Of a stretch of DNA of 64,000 nt, positions 62,000 through 64,000 are shown one piece after another. Made by a program: the position numbers and the translations under genes. Location of the stretch: assembly GCA_963837945.1 (NCBI GenBank), contig CAWIQD010000015.1:1-64000 (forward strand), in the 5' to 3' direction. The stretch's first letter is position 1, and each line of letters begins with the position of its first letter. The stretch comes from CAVUBL01 sp963837945. GTDB lineage: Bacteria > Acidobacteriota > Thermoanaerobaculia > Multivoradales > DATKCC01. The notes under the pieces were generated by a model, which saw nothing but the letters and a program-made list of their open reading frames with translations, was not told the DNA's origin and made no database searches.

Positions 62000-62701
62000 A
62001 TGGCCAAGCCCGCCGCTCACGGACGCTGCTCGCTCTGCAACCGCCAGGTGCCGGCCGCCGACCTCGAGCCGATCGAGCTGATCCGCCCCGGGATCCTCGA
62101 GCTCATCCGCGCCGACCACCCGGACCTCGCTCCGGGCGACACGATCTGCCGCGAGGACCTGAACCGCTACCGGGCCGCCTACGTCACCCACATGCTCGAG
62201 GAGGAGCGGGGCGAGATCGGAGAGATCGAGGAAGAGGTGATCCACAAGCTCTCCGAGCAGGAGCTGGTGTCGGAGAACGTCAACACCGAGTTCGACGAGC
62301 GCGCCACCTTCGGCCTGCGGCTCGCCGACCGGGTGGCCGCGGTCGGCGGCAGCTGGACCTTCGTGATCGGCTTCTTCGTCGTTCTGGTCGTCTGGATGGC
62401 GATCAACTCCGCCGTCCTCCTCGCGCGCGCCTTCGACCCCTATCCCTTCATCCTCCTGAACCTCGTCCTCTCCTGCCTGGCGGCGATCCAGGCGCCGATC
62501 ATCATGATGAGCCAGAACCGCCAGGAGGCGAAGGACCGCCTGCGCGCCGAGCACGACTACCGGGTGAACCTGAAGGCGGAGCTCGAGATCCGCCTCCTCG
62601 GCGAGCGCGTCGACCGCCTGCTCAACCACCAGTGGCGCCGCCTCCTGGAGATCCAGGAGATCCAGATCGATCTCATGGAGCAGCTCGACAAGAGGAAGTA
62701 G
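62000..62701 (+). CDS. DUF1003 membrane protein
   Basis: This 233-residue protein begins with a zinc-finger-like CSLCNRQV motif and a helical domain (LEPIELIRPGILELIRADHP, ICREDLNRYRAAYV). It continues with the DUF1003 core: RLADRVAAVGGSWTFVIGFF, two membrane segments (VVLVVWMAINSAVLL and LNLVLSCLAAIQAPIIMMSQ), the NRQEAKDR loop and a long C-terminal coiled coil ending LMEQLDKRK. The ATG at 62000 follows AGGAGCC. DUF1003 proteins are widespread inner-membrane proteins of uncertain function, sometimes linked to Mg or acid stress. The gene is intact. Confidence 0.88.
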   Translation: MAKPAAHGRCSLCNRQVPAADLEPIELIRPGILELIRADHPDLAPGDTICREDLNRYRAAYVTHMLEEERGEIGEIEEEVIHKLSEQELVSENVNTEFDERATFGLRLADRVAAVGGSWTFVIGFFVVLVVWMAINSAVLLARAFDPYPFILLNLVLSCLAAIQAPIIMMSQNRQEAKDRLRAEHDYRVNLKAELEIRLLGERVDRLLNHQWRRLLEIQEIQIDLMEQLDKRK

Positions 62702-62709
62702 GCCCCTCT

Positions 62710-64000
62710 CTCCGCGGCCAGCCCTTCACCGCCAGAAGGACGGGACTCCGTTTGTGGCAGGATCGGTAGGCGCCCGATGCTCTCCAAGCGGGGGTCGTCC
62801 GCGCGCAGCGCCAGTCGCCCTCCGATCAAGACGTAGCGGCCGGCGATGTCGCGGCGCCGGCCGGCGGGCAGCATGCCCAGACGATACGTGTTGACCAGCC
62901 GAGGCGCACGCCTCCGGGGAGGGGCCGCGCGCCCCCTGCATCCGGAGACCGCGGCGCCGCGCTCGGCGAACAACTTGTCCAGGTACCACTGCGCTCCACA
63001 CGGTGAGAGCTGAAGTAGGCGACCCCGGAGGGGTCGATCACCCGGTCCCCCGGCCGAAGCCGGCCCTCGAGCCAGCGCAGCGACGCGATCTCGGGCGTGG
63101 CCGGCGCGCCGGGAGCCCGGAGGTAAGGCGACCAGGGCACCCCGATCGAGACCAGGGCCCGAGCAGGGCCAGGCCGACCGCCCAGCGCGCCCGCGATACC
63201 GTCTCCGCCATAGCGGCGGCCAGGAAGGGCACCGGCAGGCAGAGCATGTACGGCCAGGCGTGGGGGTGGAGGAACGGGAAGACCAGAGCGGGGAAGGCGA
63301 CGGCGAGGGCCCAAGGCGCCGCGCCGGGCCAGGGCGCCTCAGCGGCCGGCCCTCGCCGGGGGCGGCGGAGAAGGAGGCCGACGAGTACCGAGCCAGCGCA
63401 GCCTCCCGCGGCGAGCCACCAGATCGGATCCCGCACGACGTAGGGCCGCAGAACATGCCAGGGCCAGACCCGCGCGCTCGCCGCCGCCAGGCCGAAGAAG
63501 GTGCTATAGGTCGCGAGGAAGGGCCGCCAGCCTCCCATCGCCTGGACCGCCAGGAGCCAGGCCGCCAAGCCCGACGCCAAGCCGCGACGCCAAGCCGCCG
63601 GCGAGTTTCCTCCGGGACCCGCTGGACCCGCGCTCGCCCGCGGGCGACAAGAAGATTGCCAAGAGAGCGAGGGCCAAGACCGCGAGCGCGAAGAAGAGAC
63701 CCTTGAGGTGGTGGCTCGCGAGCCAGGCGACGGCGAGGCCGAGAGCGAAGAGATCGCCGGCGCGCCGCCGGGACAGGCAGCCGCTGGCAATCAGCAACCC
63801 GATGAGAATGGCCGTGTCGTAGCGCAGCTCGTAGGCGTGGACGGCGAAGGGACCGACCGCCAGGGTGAGAGCCGCCGCCAGGGCGAGCCGCCGGCCTCGG
63901 AGCCCCAGGCGGCGGAAGGCGAAGAGGAGCGCGAGGAGCACCCCGCAGGCCGCGGCGACGCGCGCCGAGCGCAGCGTCCAGCCCGGGTCCCGGACCGCAG
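62710..64000 (-). pseudogene. Polytopic glycosyltransferase-like membrane protein, frame-broken, cut by window end
   Basis: Read right to left, several frames join into one protein. Hydrophobic helices (LLALLFAFRRLGLRGRRLAL, YDTAILIGLLIASGCLSRRR, GLFFALAVLALALLAIFL, FLATYSTFFGLAAASARVWP, ALVFPFLHPHAWPYMLCLPV) are followed by a soluble C-terminal part (LRWLEGRLRPGDRVIDPSGV, AYFSSHR, AQWYLDKLFAERG, AGRYVLIGGRLALRADDPRL). The layout resembles ArnT/GT39-type lipid-linked sugar transferases. Frame changes near 63650, 63165 and 63000 (one insertion-type, two deletion-type) break it, and the N-terminus lies beyond 64000. The left limit is approximate. Confidence 0.55.

Overview
This is a 64 kb stretch of a high-GC, Gram-negative bacterial genome. 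Lipoproteins, an RND pump, an outer-membrane barrel-like protein, a c-type cytochrome and sigma-54 regulation all point to a two-membrane cell. The mix of a Tricorn-like protease, very large secreted Ig-like proteins and dense toxin-antitoxin debris resembles Acidobacteriota (Thermoanaerobaculia or Polarisedimenticolia type) or a related deep lineage, but nothing here fixes the taxonomy.

Positions 1 to about 5.7 kb hold the end of an integrative element: a frame-broken primase-polymerase/helicase, an AlpA-type regulator, an iteron-like repeat cluster, a HigBA toxin-antitoxin pair and a tyrosine integrase. The integrase lies next to a 45-bp 3' half of a tRNA-Arg(ACG) gene, the likely attachment site. 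From 5.7 to 17.5 kb is an insertion-sequence landing zone: two complete 1,315-bp ISL3-family copies, each with its own 8-bp target duplication, a cut IS630 remnant, a 189-bp IS66 end fragment, a broken DDE transposase and a complete IS66. Between the two ISL3 copies lie a zinc-ribbon/SH3 membrane protein and a three-gene operon coding a membrane phosphoribosyltransferase, a HIT protein and a nucleoside-deoxyribosyltransferase-like/methyltransferase fusion. This operon is the best candidate for an undescribed system.

From 18.3 to 21.8 kb is a field of toxin-antitoxin genes and relics (HigA, DUF433/DUF5615, RHH/UPF0175 fusion, XRE, ParE/Phd), bracketed by two fossil integrase tails. From 22 to 37.4 kb lie secreted and envelope proteins: a large DNRLRE-repeat protein, a tandemly duplicated family of secreted HEAT-like proteins and small membrane proteins, a vanadium haloperoxidase-like enzyme and a 1,444-residue Ig/TSP3/LVIVD protein.

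The right part looks chromosomal. An RND efflux pump (adaptor and permease) is followed by an NtrB-like kinase and an NtrC-like sigma-54 regulator. The operon is preceded by a good -24/-12 sigma-54 promoter and two matching 15-bp palindromes at enhancer distance, which suggests an autoregulated module. After it come a three-gene envelope operon of unknown role, a tetraheme cytochrome, glutamyl-Q tRNA(Asp) synthetase, a substrate-binding-protein/PAS-kinase pair, an alpha-carbonic anhydrase, a Tricorn-like protease, a DMT transporter, a secreted esterase, a DUF1003 membrane protein and a broken glycosyltransferase-like membrane protein at the right edge. Several conserved genes carry single-base frameshifts, mostly +1, which may be assembly error.
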